8,772 nt of DNA. Origin: an uncultured Geobacteraceae bacterium (lineage in GTDB: Bacteria > Desulfobacterota > Desulfuromonadia > Desulfuromonadales > Geopsychrobacteraceae). Both the position numbers and the translations under genes were made by a program. The notes below the pieces were generated by a model. It ran no database searches. It had not been told where the DNA came from and saw nothing but the letters and a program-made list of their open reading frames with translations. How positions within the stretch are numbered: position 1 is the first letter of the stretch; each line of letters starts with the position of its first letter. This document shows, one piece after another, positions 1 to 6,674 of this stretch. The stretch is taken from positions 1 through 8,772 of the forward strand of contig CALFFB010000123.1 of NCBI GenBank assembly GCA_937958075.1, read 5' to 3'.

Positions 1-57
1 ATGGACGGGGTCAAGCTGACGGAAGATGAAGTTGCCGCCGACAAAAAAAGCTACTAA
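1..57 (+). CDS. C-terminal end of an upstream gene, possibly a membrane transporter (partial)
   Basis: Reading frame 1 is open from the window edge to the TAA at 55-57 and encodes 18 residues ending in a charged tail (KLTEDEVAADKKSY). It happens to begin with ATG, but no ribosome binding site can be seen because the window starts there, so it is most likely the end of a longer gene. A charged, probably cytoplasmic tail directly followed by a tiny membrane-peptide gene fits the end of a secondary transporter, as in NSS-family transporters paired with small subunits such as MetS. That identity is inference; nothing in 18 residues proves it. It could also be an independent micro-ORF. Confidence 0.5.
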   Translation: MDGVKLTEDEVAADKKSY

Positions 58-74
58 CAAAAAAGGATGGAAAT

Positions 75-161
75 ATGCTGCTGTTACTCGCGTGGGTTGC
101 CTTGATCCTGGTGTCTTATGTTGGTGCTGTGAAGCTTCTGCAGCGCTGGAACCTGTTGTAG
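75..161 (+). CDS. 28-residue single-span membrane peptide
   Basis: An ATG at 75 opens a 28-codon frame ending in TAG at 159-161. It is preceded by a good Shine-Dalgarno sequence (AAGGA at 63-67, 7 nt spacing). The product is almost entirely one hydrophobic helix (MLLLLAWVALILVSYVGAV, residues 1-19) followed by a short basic, amphipathic end (KLLQRWNLL). It should insert in the cytoplasmic membrane with the basic end inside. It lies 17 nt after the stop of the preceding gene and 35 nt before the crotonase gene, so it is probably co-transcribed with both. Tiny membrane proteins in such positions are often accessory subunits of the neighbouring transporter or enzyme. I do not recognise the family, and it is unlike the symporter small accessory proteins I can recall. 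Annotation pipelines could easily miss it. Confidence 0.7.
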   Translation: MLLLLAWVALILVSYVGAVKLLQRWNLL

Positions 162-183
162 TATCACAAAAAAACTCATAAAA

Positions 184-188
184 AGGAG
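184..188 (+). promoter_or_regulatory. Ribosome binding site that decides the crotonase start
   Basis: AGGAG at 184-188 lies 8 nt upstream of ATG 197 and 5 nt upstream of an in-frame TTG at 194. The ATG has the better spacing and the stronger start codon, so translation is taken to begin at 197. Confidence 0.7.
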
Positions 189-196
189 ATGCGTTG

Positions 197-973
197 ATGG
201 CCGAACAACCGATTCTGACACACACGAAAGAACATGTCGGCTACATCACCCTGAATCGACCCAAGGCTTACAATACCTTTACTCCGGAGTTTTCCGACCA
301 GCTGGATCAGGCCCTGTGGCGGTTTGACGTTGATCCGGAAGTGCGGGTGATCGTGATTGACGCCCACGGCAAGCATTTCAGTGTCGGTATTGCCCTGGAT
401 CAGTTCACCGGCAAATCTCCCCTGGAGGCACGGCGGTTTCTCCATCGCATCGATGCCTTCTATCACACCTTGAACCGCATCAACACGCCGACCATCGCCT
501 CGGTTAAGGGGTACGCCGCGGCCAATGGCGCCGGCTTGTCCTATGCCTGTGACCTGACCATTGCCGCCGAGGACGCCATGTTCGGTACCACGGCCATCAA
601 TGTCGGACTCATCTGTCTGGGACCGGCGGTGCCGCTGATGCGCCTGGTCGGACGCAAGAAAGCCATGGAGCTGATTCTGACGGGTAAAACCTTCAGTGCC
701 AGCGAGGCGAAGGCGCTGGGTCTGGTCAATCGGGTGGTGCCGGCGGAACGGCTGGCAGAGGAAACGGCCGCTTTTGCCGCTGAACTGGTGGCCAAAAGTC
801 CGCTGGCCCTGCGCGCCGGCAAGGAAGGGTTGCGCCGCCTGCAGGATGTTCCCTATCACCAGGGTTTGGAGAATATGGATGACCTGTTCGCCGCCCTGAC
901 CACCTGCAGTGACGCCGAGGAGGGGATCCGGGCATTTCTGGAAAAACGCAAGCCGGAATGGAAACAGTGCTGA
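197..973 (+). CDS. Crotonase-superfamily (enoyl-CoA hydratase/isomerase-like) protein
   Basis: This 258-residue protein has the length and fold signature of the crotonase superfamily, soluble enzymes acting on acyl-CoA thioesters. Visible blocks are the N-terminal VGYITLNRPKAYNTF (14-28), the CoA/oxyanion region HFSVGIALDQF (60-70), the VKGYAAANGAGLSYACD block (103-119), FGTTAINVGL (129-138) and the C-terminal SASEAKALGLVNRVVP block (167-182). Aligned without gaps to rat mitochondrial hydratase, the catalytic Glu144 position is Gly113 and the Glu164 position is Ala133, so classical hydration of 2-enoyl-CoA is unlikely. The FGTTAINVGLICLGPAVPL segment recalls ECHDC3-like members, which also lack these glutamates. 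The true substrate is unknown. The gene follows the membrane peptide by 35 nt, and its last 16 nt overlap the next gene. Confidence 0.88.
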   Translation: MAEQPILTHTKEHVGYITLNRPKAYNTFTPEFSDQLDQALWRFDVDPEVRVIVIDAHGKHFSVGIALDQFTGKSPLEARRFLHRIDAFYHTLNRINTPTIASVKGYAAANGAGLSYACDLTIAAEDAMFGTTAINVGLICLGPAVPLMRLVGRKKAMELILTGKTFSASEAKALGLVNRVVPAERLAEETAAFAAELVAKSPLALRAGKEGLRRLQDVPYHQGLENMDDLFAALTTCSDAEEGIRAFLEKRKPEWKQC

Positions 974-1518
974 AAAGCTTTGGCCGCCTGCGTTGGCTGA
1001 TTTGTTGTCTGGTCGTTTTTCTGCTGCTTCCCGGATGCGCCGGCGATGACTGGCGCACGGCCAGCCGTGAGTCGGCGGGGATTGCTCCCGATCCGGTGGC
1101 TACCGGCGATGCGGTCCTGCAGGTCTACGCCGCCAGGGCCTGGGGCTGGCGTGGCTGGTTTGGTGTCCACACCTGGATTTCCGCCAAGCCTTCACGTGCT
1201 TCTTATTATACGGTCTATGAGGTGATCGGCTGGCGTGCCAATCGGGGGTTGCCGGTGGTGCGTATGGAGCGGGATGTGCCTGATCGCTACTGGTATGGTG
1301 AAAAACCGCGTCTGCTGGCCGATTATCGGGGAGGCGACGAGGTGGATCGGCTGATTGAGGCCGTCGAGGAGGCGGCAAAATCCTACCCCTGGCCGATGGA
1401 ATATCGCGTCTTTCCCGGACCCAACAGCAACACCTTTACCGCCTGGATCGCCAAAGAAGTGCCGGAACTCAGGCTGGATCTGCCCTTTTCCGCCATCGGC
1501 AGGGGCTATGTTAACTGA
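958..1518 (+). CDS. DUF3750 family lipoprotein
   Basis: This is a 186-residue protein with an N-terminal signal: basic start (KSFGRLR, 6-12), hydrophobic segment (13-25) and lipobox LLLPGC with the lipidation cysteine at 27. Residue 28 is Ala and 30-31 are Asp, so final sorting is uncertain. The mature part carries hallmarks I associate with DUF3750: VYAARAWGWRGWFGVHTWI (56-74), YEVIGW (87-92) and the conserved FPGPNSNTFTAWI (152-164). The function of the family is not known. The start at 958 overlaps the crotonase gene by 16 nt and lacks a strong ribosome binding site, suggesting translational coupling. The protein stops soon after the conserved LPFSAIGRGY segment. Many homologues, as I remember them, continue with a Gly/Leu-rich tail, so this copy looks short at its C terminus. 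Confidence 0.82.
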   Translation: METVLKSFGRLRWLICCLVVFLLLPGCAGDDWRTASRESAGIAPDPVATGDAVLQVYAARAWGWRGWFGVHTWISAKPSRASYYTVYEVIGWRANRGLPVVRMERDVPDRYWYGEKPRLLADYRGGDEVDRLIEAVEEAAKSYPWPMEYRVFPGPNSNTFTAWIAKEVPELRLDLPFSAIGRGYVN

Positions 1519-1596
1519 CGCCTACCTGAAGATGGCGGCTTGCGACGACACGCGGTTCAGCGCGCGCCTGAATTAACAGCCGTATTCCGGAGGCCA

Positions 1597-3105
1597 TTAC
1601 AGAAACAGCCGGTAGGCCGGATCATCGCTCTGCTCCAGATAGCGGTAGCCCAGCCGGTCAAGAAATTGTGCCAGCTTGCCCTCTTCATGCTCCGGCAGTT
1701 CCAAACCGATGAGCACCCGCCCGAACTCCCCCCCCTGATTGCGGTAATGAAACAGGGAGATATTCCAGTCACTGCCCATGTCGGCGAGAAAACGTGCCAG
1801 CGCGCCGGTGCGCTCCGGGAACCAGAAACGGAAGAGGCGCTCGCGGGTGGCGGTGGTTGAGCGGCCCCCCACCATGTAACGCAGGTGGGTTTTCGCCAGT
1901 TCATTGCGGGTCAGGTCGATGGTTGTGTACCCGTGCTCTTCAAGGGTGGAGATAAACTGCCGGCGGGCGCCATCGCCGCCGATGGAAACACTGAGAAAAA
2001 GGTGGGCCTGATCACGGTCGGAGAGGCGATAACTGAATTCGGTAACACCGATGCCGTCCAGCAGGGTGTTGCAGAAATGGCGCAGCGCACCGGGTTTTTC
2101 CGGAATGGTGACGGCCAGCAGGGATTCGCGGTCTTCTCCCAGCTGGGTGCGTTCCGAGACATAACGCAAACGCTCAAAATTCATGTTGGCGCCGGAGTTG
2201 ATGGCGACCAGGGTCCGGCCGGTCAGATTGTGCTGCCGGGCGTATTGTTTCAGTCCGGCCATGGCCAGGGCCCCGGCCGGCTCGACAATGGAACGGGTCG
2301 CCTGATAGACGCTCTTGATGCCGCTGCAGATTTCATCGGTGGAAACGCGTACGATCTCATCCACATGCTTGCGGCACAGGGCATAGGTTTTTTCCCCCAC
2401 CGTACGCACGGCCACACCGTCGGCGAAAATGCCCACCGATTGCAGGGTTACCCGCTTGCGTGCCTGCAGGGACTGGTACATGGCATCACTGTCCAGGGGC
2501 TCGACCCCGATAATCCGGACATGGGGCGCCAGGGCCTTGAAGTAGGTGGCGATGCCGGCGATGAGGCCGCCACCACCCACCGGCACGAAAATCGCGTCGA
2601 TCTTGCCGGCGCTCTGACGCAGGAGCTCATCAGCGACGGTGCCCTGGCCGGCAATGACCAGGGGGTCATCGAAGGGGTGAATGTAGCTGTAGCCTGTCTG
2701 CTGCTGCCGGATTTCGCAGTGTTCGGCGGCTTCAGAGTAGTTGTCGCCATGGAGGACAACCTCGGCGCCCATGGCTTTGACCGCGTCGATCTTGATTTGC
2801 GGGGTGGTCGCCGGCATGACGATCAGGGCTTTGATGCCGAGTTTTCGTGCGGAAAAAGCGACCCCCTGGGCATGATTGCCGGCCGATGCGCAGATGACGC
2901 CGCTGATCTGCTGCTCTTCACAGATGTGGGCAATCTTGTTGTAGGCGCCACGGATTTTGAAGGAGAAGACCGGTTGCAGATCCTCGCGTTTGAGCAGGAT
3001 GCGGTTGTGCAACTGCCGCGACAGCTCACTGGCCGGCTCCAGCGGGGTTTCGATGGCGGCTTCATAAACTTTTGAGGTCAGTATGCGGCGCAACATGTCC
3101 TGCAT
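1597..3105 (-). CDS. ilvA: Threonine ammonia-lyase, biosynthetic (threonine deaminase)
   Basis: This PLP enzyme converts L-threonine to 2-oxobutanoate and ammonia, the first committed step of isoleucine synthesis, in the cytoplasm. The 502 residues match the long, allosteric type (E. coli IlvA is about 514) essentially end to end. Seen are the PLP lysine in FSFKIRGAYN (Lys50), SAGNHAQG (74-81), the phosphate-binding GGGG loop (177-180), EPAGALA (275-281) and SGAN (304-307). Two ACT-like regulatory domains follow (about 327-400 and 422-495), containing RYMVGGR (409-415) and WNISLFHYRNQG (447-458); the protein ends DPAYRLFL. These domains mediate isoleucine inhibition and valine activation in homologues. 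The start is supported by AAAGGA on the minus strand (3115-3120), 9 nt upstream; E. coli-like alignment agrees. The gene stands alone, divergent from dcd and convergent with the DUF3750 gene. No leader peptide or attenuator was evident. Confidence 0.97.
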   Translation of the reverse strand: MQDMLRRILTSKVYEAAIETPLEPASELSRQLHNRILLKREDLQPVFSFKIRGAYNKIAHICEEQQISGVICASAGNHAQGVAFSARKLGIKALIVMPATTPQIKIDAVKAMGAEVVLHGDNYSEAAEHCEIRQQQTGYSYIHPFDDPLVIAGQGTVADELLRQSAGKIDAIFVPVGGGGLIAGIATYFKALAPHVRIIGVEPLDSDAMYQSLQARKRVTLQSVGIFADGVAVRTVGEKTYALCRKHVDEIVRVSTDEICSGIKSVYQATRSIVEPAGALAMAGLKQYARQHNLTGRTLVAINSGANMNFERLRYVSERTQLGEDRESLLAVTIPEKPGALRHFCNTLLDGIGVTEFSYRLSDRDQAHLFLSVSIGGDGARRQFISTLEEHGYTTIDLTRNELAKTHLRYMVGGRSTTATRERLFRFWFPERTGALARFLADMGSDWNISLFHYRNQGGEFGRVLIGLELPEHEEGKLAQFLDRLGYRYLEQSDDPAYRLFL

Positions 3106-3147
3106 CGGGTTCTATCCTTTATTCGTGTTTCAAGGGGCAGCTTGCCG

Positions 3148-3176
3148 TTGTTATCGGAGCCCGGCCCCGTTATACT
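3148..3176 (+). promoter_or_regulatory. Candidate sigma70-type promoter for dcd
   Basis: TTGTTA (3148-3153) and TATACT (3171-3176) are separated by exactly 17 nt, matching consensus at 4/6 and 5/6 positions. Transcription would start near 3183 and give dcd a leader of about 107 nt. The site lies in the divergent ilvA-dcd spacer, where a promoter is required. It is a sequence match only. Confidence 0.5.
3169..3174 (-). promoter_or_regulatory. ilvA: Candidate -10 element for ilvA overlapping the dcd -10
   Basis: Read on the minus strand, 3169-3174 is TATAAC (5/6 to TATAAT), sharing four base pairs with the forward TATACT at 3171-3176. Transcription from it would begin near 3162, giving ilvA a leader of about 57 nt. 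There is no good -35 hexamer at 16-18 nt, so the call is weak and would need an activator or a contribution from other promoter contacts. Confidence 0.3.
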
Positions 3177-3289
3177 GCGTCGGAGTTTTCGCAGCAGCAT
3201 AGATACCACATTCATTGGATCGGTGCACAGGGTTTGTCACCGTCCCTGGCGGCAGCCGGGGCCTGATCTTCAGCAAGCAGGGGATTGTC

Positions 3290-3811
3290 ATGATATTGTC
3301 CGGCAGGGAAATCGCGGCGCGGCAGGGCGGCGATATTGTTATTCAGCCCTATGATCCTAAGCGGCTCAACCCCAACAGTTATAATCTGGCCCTGCATCAT
3401 GAGTTGCTGATTTACCGTGAGCCGCAGCTGGATATGAAGAAGGAAAATTCTTGGCAGATGCTGCGGATTCCCGAAGAGGGCATGGTTCTGGAGCCGAATC
3501 GCCTCTATCTGGGGCGCACTGTCGAGTATACAGAGACGCGAAATCTGGTGCCCATGCTCGAAGGCCGATCCTCCGTCGGTCGGCTGGGTTTGTTTGTCCA
3601 TGTCACCGCCGGTTTCGGTGACGTCGGTTTTTGCGGTTACTGGACCCTGGAGATGTTCTGTGTCCAGCCCATCCGCATTTACGCCGGGGTTGAAGTCTGT
3701 CAGATCTATTACCACACGCTGCAGGGTGCTCATGACCCTTATGTCAGTGGTAAGTACCAGAATAACCGGGGCATCCAGCCGAGCCTGCTGTATCGGGATT
3801 ATGCGGATTAA
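3290..3811 (+). CDS. dcd: dCTP deaminase (possibly bifunctional deaminase/dUTPase)
   Basis: The enzyme deaminates dCTP to dUTP, which dUTPase turns into dUMP for thymidylate synthesis. The 173 residues start at MILSGREI, the usual family N terminus. Upstream in-frame codons exist, but AGGGGA (3279-3284) sits 5 nt before this ATG. Family motifs are RLNPNSYNLALHHELL (25-40), EGRSSVGRLGLFVHVTAG (91-108), GDVGFCG (110-116) and TLEMF (119-123). Arg93, Ser94 and Ser95 fit the phosphate/active-site loop, and Glu121 fits the catalytic glutamate (E. coli Glu138). The TAGF-D-GF segment replaces the TAHRID of the E. coli monofunctional enzyme and looks closer to the archaeal-type DCD-DUT proteins, so combined dUTPase activity is possible but unproven. 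A hairpin follows 84 nt after the stop, before pepN. Confidence 0.93.
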   Translation: MILSGREIAARQGGDIVIQPYDPKRLNPNSYNLALHHELLIYREPQLDMKKENSWQMLRIPEEGMVLEPNRLYLGRTVEYTETRNLVPMLEGRSSVGRLGLFVHVTAGFGDVGFCGYWTLEMFCVQPIRIYAGVEVCQIYYHTLQGAHDPYVSGKYQNNRGIQPSLLYRDYAD

Positions 3812-3895
3812 TAAGGATTGCAGTTTGAGCACGGCACAGCAGGATCCCGCAACTTTCAATCCAAAGGACGCTTTTCGCCATCCCTGGCCGCTCGA

Positions 3896-3917
3896 CTGTC
3901 GCCCTCCATGGCGACAG
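3896..3917 (+). terminator. Stem-loop between dcd and pepN, possible weak terminator
   Basis: CTGTCGCC (3896-3903) and GGCGACAG (3910-3917) form a perfect 8-bp GC-rich stem around a 6-nt loop. The downstream ACGCCTTTCTTAT is only partly T-rich, so intrinsic termination would be inefficient. A second small inverted repeat (CTTTC 3922-3926 / GAAAG 3931-3935) follows at once. The 166-bp dcd-pepN spacer has no ORF of note; I saw no clear promoter in it, though pepN probably needs one if this hairpin terminates. Confidence 0.4.
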
Positions 3918-3977
3918 ACGCCTTTCTTATGAAAGCCACGGACTCCTGCTCAGACTTAAGCGTGAAAAGGACACATC

Positions 3978-6611
3978 ATGTCAGCATCACCACAAACCAT
4001 CTATCTGAAGGACTACCAGACTCCGGCCTGGTGTGTTGAGCAGGTGGACCTGCAGTTTTTTCTTGAGCCCTCGGCGACACGGGTGGTTTCGACCCTGCAG
4101 GTTGCCCTGAATCCCGATCGGGCCGGGGTGTGCGAACCCCTGATCCTGCCCGGTGAACAGCTTGAGCTTGAGTCCGTGAGCCTGGACGGCATTATTCTGC
4201 CGGCAACAGCCTACCAGCGCGATGAGCAATCTCTGACCCTGCACCCCTCCGCGACCACCTTTTTACTGGAGATGACAACCCGGATCGACCCTGTGGGTAA
4301 CACCGCCCTTGAGGGCCTGTATCAGTCCAATGGCATCTACTGTACCCAGTGCGAGCCGGAGGGCTTCCGCAAGATCACCTATTATCCTGATCGGCCGGAT
4401 GTGCTGGCGCGATTCCGGGTGCGCATCGAGGCTGATCGGAACACCTGTCCGGTGCTGCTGAGCAACGGTAATCTGCTCGAGGAGGGGACGCTGGCAGATG
4501 GTCGGCATTACGCCGTATGGGACGACCCTTTTCCGAAGCCGAGCTATCTGTTTGCTCTGGTTGCCGGTGATCTGGCCTGCCTGGAAGACCATTTCCGTAC
4601 CGCTTCGGGGCGGAATGTGCTGCTGCAGATCTATGTGGAGCAGCGTAACCGCGACGCCTGTGATCACGCCATGTCCTCATTGAAAAAAGCCATGGCCTGG
4701 GACGAGCAGGTCTACGGCCTCGAATACGACCTTGATCGCTACATGATCGTCGCCGTGGACGATTTCAACATGGGGGCCATGGAAAACAAGGGGCTCAATA
4801 TCTTCAATTCCAAATACGTGCTGGCGCGTCCCGAGACGGCGACGGACAGTGACTACCTCAATATTGAGGCGGTCATCGCCCATGAATATTTTCACAACTG
4901 GACGGGCAATCGGGTGACCTGTCGTGACTGGTTTCAGCTCAGCCTGAAAGAGGGCCTGACGGTGCTGCGCGATCAGCAGTTTTCCGCCGACATGCATTCG
5001 GCGGCAGTCAAGCGGATTGACGACGTGCAGCTGTTGCGGCAGTTTCAGTTTCCCGAGGATGCCGGTCCCATGGCGCATCCCATCCGCCCGGATGCCTATG
5101 TTGAAATCAACAATTTTTATACCGCGACCGTCTACAACAAGGGGGCGGAAGTCCTGCGCATGCTTGAAACCCTGGTGGGCCGTCCGACCTTTGTCGCGGG
5201 AGTGCGCCTTTACCTTGAGCGGCATGACGGTCAGGCGGCTACCTGCGAGGATTTTCTGGCGGCAGTGGCTGAAGCGGCCGCTGTTGATCTGACCCAGTTT
5301 CAGCGCTGGTACGTCCAGGCTGGCACCCCGGAAATCCGGGTCAAGACAAACTATGATCCCGAGGAGCAGGTGTTTGTCCTGGAGTTGGAGCAGACCTGTC
5401 CGGCAACTCCAGGTCAGGAGCATAAAGAACCCTGCCACCTGCCACTGGTGGTCGGTCTCCTCGATGATCGGGGCATGGATCTGCCGCTGCGACTGGCGGA
5501 AGAGGCAAAGTCCGGTGCAACCAGCCGGGTTCTGGAATTTGCCGCAGAGTACCAGCGGGTCGAGTTTGTCGACGTGCCCTGCCGGCCGGTTCTCTCGTTG
5601 TTGCGGGGATTTTCCGCGCCGGTCAGGTTGCAGGGAAGCTTCGCCGCCGAAGACCTGGCTCTGCGTATGGCCGCTGACAGCGACCCATTCAATCGCTGGG
5701 AGGCCGGACAGCAGCTGGCAACCATGGAATTGCTCGACCTCTATCAGCATCCGGAAAAAGCAGACGGCGGTCTGAGTCGGGTATTCCGGCAGGCCTGGGG
5801 CGCCGCCCTGGCCGACAGGCAGGCCGATCCGAACCTGCTGGCGCGGTTGCTGCAGTTGCCGACGGAGCAGTATCTGGCGGACCAGCTGGACAGCTTCGAT
5901 CCGGAGCGTATCCGCACCATCAGGGAGCAGGCCTTGCGTCAACTGGCTGGGGAGCACCGGCAGCTGCTGCACCACCGTTATCAGCAATGTTCAGCGACCG
6001 GGGACTATTCCCTGGCAATGGCTGAGGTCGGCAGGCGGCGGCTGGCGCATGCTTGTCTGGCGCTGCTGATGCTGGAGCCGGATGCCGAGGTGGCTGCCCT
6101 GTGTCTGCGTCAATATCGGACCGCCACCAACATGACCGACCGGCTGGCCGCTTTTGCCGCGGTGGTTGAGAGTCATATTCCGGAGCGTGACGAGATCATC
6201 GACGATTTTCATCGACAGTGGCACAGCTATCCATTGCTCCTCGACAAATGGTTCAGCGTTCTGGCCCTGGCACGCCGCGCTGAAACCTTTATCGAAGTGG
6301 AGGCCTTGCTGCGCCATCCCGATTTTCATCTGGGCAATCCCAACCGGGCTCGCGCCCTGCTTGGAGCCTTCTCCCAGAACCTGGCGGTTTTCCACCGTCC
6401 TGACGGCGCCGGATATGTGCTGCTCTCGGAGCAGATTCGCCTGCTCGATCAACGCAATCCCCAGATCGCCGCCCGCCTGGCAACCCCCCTGACCCGCTGG
6501 CGGCGGCTGGAACCGGGCCGGCGGCAGGTATTGCGTCAGCAGGTGGAACAGTTGAGCCGGGGGGAATTGTCACGGGATCTGTTTGAAATTGTGAGTAAAA
6601 GCCTGTCTTGA
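3978..6611 (+). CDS. pepN: Aminopeptidase N (M1 family zinc metalloprotease)
   Basis: This cytoplasmic enzyme removes N-terminal residues from peptides produced by protein turnover. The 877 residues compare with 870 in E. coli PepN. The substrate-anchoring GAMEN motif is at 266-270. The zinc site HEYFH is at 302-306 with the third ligand Glu325 in KEGLT, exactly the HExxH-X18-E spacing. Tyr386 in VYNKG matches the transition-state tyrosine (E. coli Tyr381). The order is an N-terminal beta domain (1 to about 195), the thermolysin-like catalytic domain (about 196-445), a small beta domain, and an alpha-helical C-terminal domain from about 550, all intact. No signal peptide is visible. ATG 3978 is preceded by AAGGA (3967-3971) with 6 nt spacing. 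The next gene starts 63 nt downstream in the same direction. Confidence 0.97.
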   Translation: MSASPQTIYLKDYQTPAWCVEQVDLQFFLEPSATRVVSTLQVALNPDRAGVCEPLILPGEQLELESVSLDGIILPATAYQRDEQSLTLHPSATTFLLEMTTRIDPVGNTALEGLYQSNGIYCTQCEPEGFRKITYYPDRPDVLARFRVRIEADRNTCPVLLSNGNLLEEGTLADGRHYAVWDDPFPKPSYLFALVAGDLACLEDHFRTASGRNVLLQIYVEQRNRDACDHAMSSLKKAMAWDEQVYGLEYDLDRYMIVAVDDFNMGAMENKGLNIFNSKYVLARPETATDSDYLNIEAVIAHEYFHNWTGNRVTCRDWFQLSLKEGLTVLRDQQFSADMHSAAVKRIDDVQLLRQFQFPEDAGPMAHPIRPDAYVEINNFYTATVYNKGAEVLRMLETLVGRPTFVAGVRLYLERHDGQAATCEDFLAAVAEAAAVDLTQFQRWYVQAGTPEIRVKTNYDPEEQVFVLELEQTCPATPGQEHKEPCHLPLVVGLLDDRGMDLPLRLAEEAKSGATSRVLEFAAEYQRVEFVDVPCRPVLSLLRGFSAPVRLQGSFAAEDLALRMAADSDPFNRWEAGQQLATMELLDLYQHPEKADGGLSRVFRQAWGAALADRQADPNLLARLLQLPTEQYLADQLDSFDPERIRTIREQALRQLAGEHRQLLHHRYQQCSATGDYSLAMAEVGRRRLAHACLALLMLEPDAEVAALCLRQYRTATNMTDRLAAFAAVVESHIPERDEIIDDFHRQWHSYPLLLDKWFSVLALARRAETFIEVEALLRHPDFHLGNPNRARALLGAFSQNLAVFHRPDGAGYVLLSEQIRLLDQRNPQIAARLATPLTRWRRLEPGRRQVLRQQVEQLSRGELSRDLFEIVSKSLS

Positions 6612-6625
6612 CCAGACAGAGTCCA

Positions 6626-6652
6626 GCGGGCGTGGTTGTTGTTGCCGCCCGC
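6626..6652 (+). other. Intercistronic stem-loop after pepN
   Basis: GCGGGCG (6626-6632) pairs with CGCCCGC (6646-6652), a 7-bp all-GC stem with a 13-nt loop, 14 nt after the pepN stop. It is followed by A-rich sequence and then the next ribosome binding site, not by a T tract, so it is not a normal intrinsic terminator. It might stabilise a 3' end or shield the downstream start. It also fills most of the short spacer. Confidence 0.35.
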
Positions 6653-6674
6653 AGCGAAAAAAGGAAGAAGGATC

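Noticed and set aside
1554..1574. Possible terminator hairpin between the convergent DUF3750 and ilvA genes (TTCAG/CTGAA)
   Set aside because: Only a 5-bp stem with G-U extensions and no T tract on either strand; too weak to call.
1885..3075. Long plus-strand open frame (396 codons) opposite ilvA
   Set aside because: It lies wholly antisense to a gene with full-length IlvA homology. The translation resembles no known family and is explained by the codon bias of the GC-rich opposite strand.
3215..3289. N-terminal extension of dcd from an upstream start
   Set aside because: The extra 25 residues match nothing in the family. The conserved N terminus MILSG begins at 3290, where a ribosome binding site is correctly placed.
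4677..5987. Long minus-strand open frame (436 codons) opposite pepN
   Set aside because: It is antisense to the catalytic and central part of an intact PepN, has no recognisable motifs, and is typical of shadow frames in GC-rich genes.
6636..6674. TTG start adding 13 residues to the SDR protein
   Set aside because: There is no ribosome binding site, the region overlaps the GC hairpin, and the Rossmann strand begins directly after ATG 6675.
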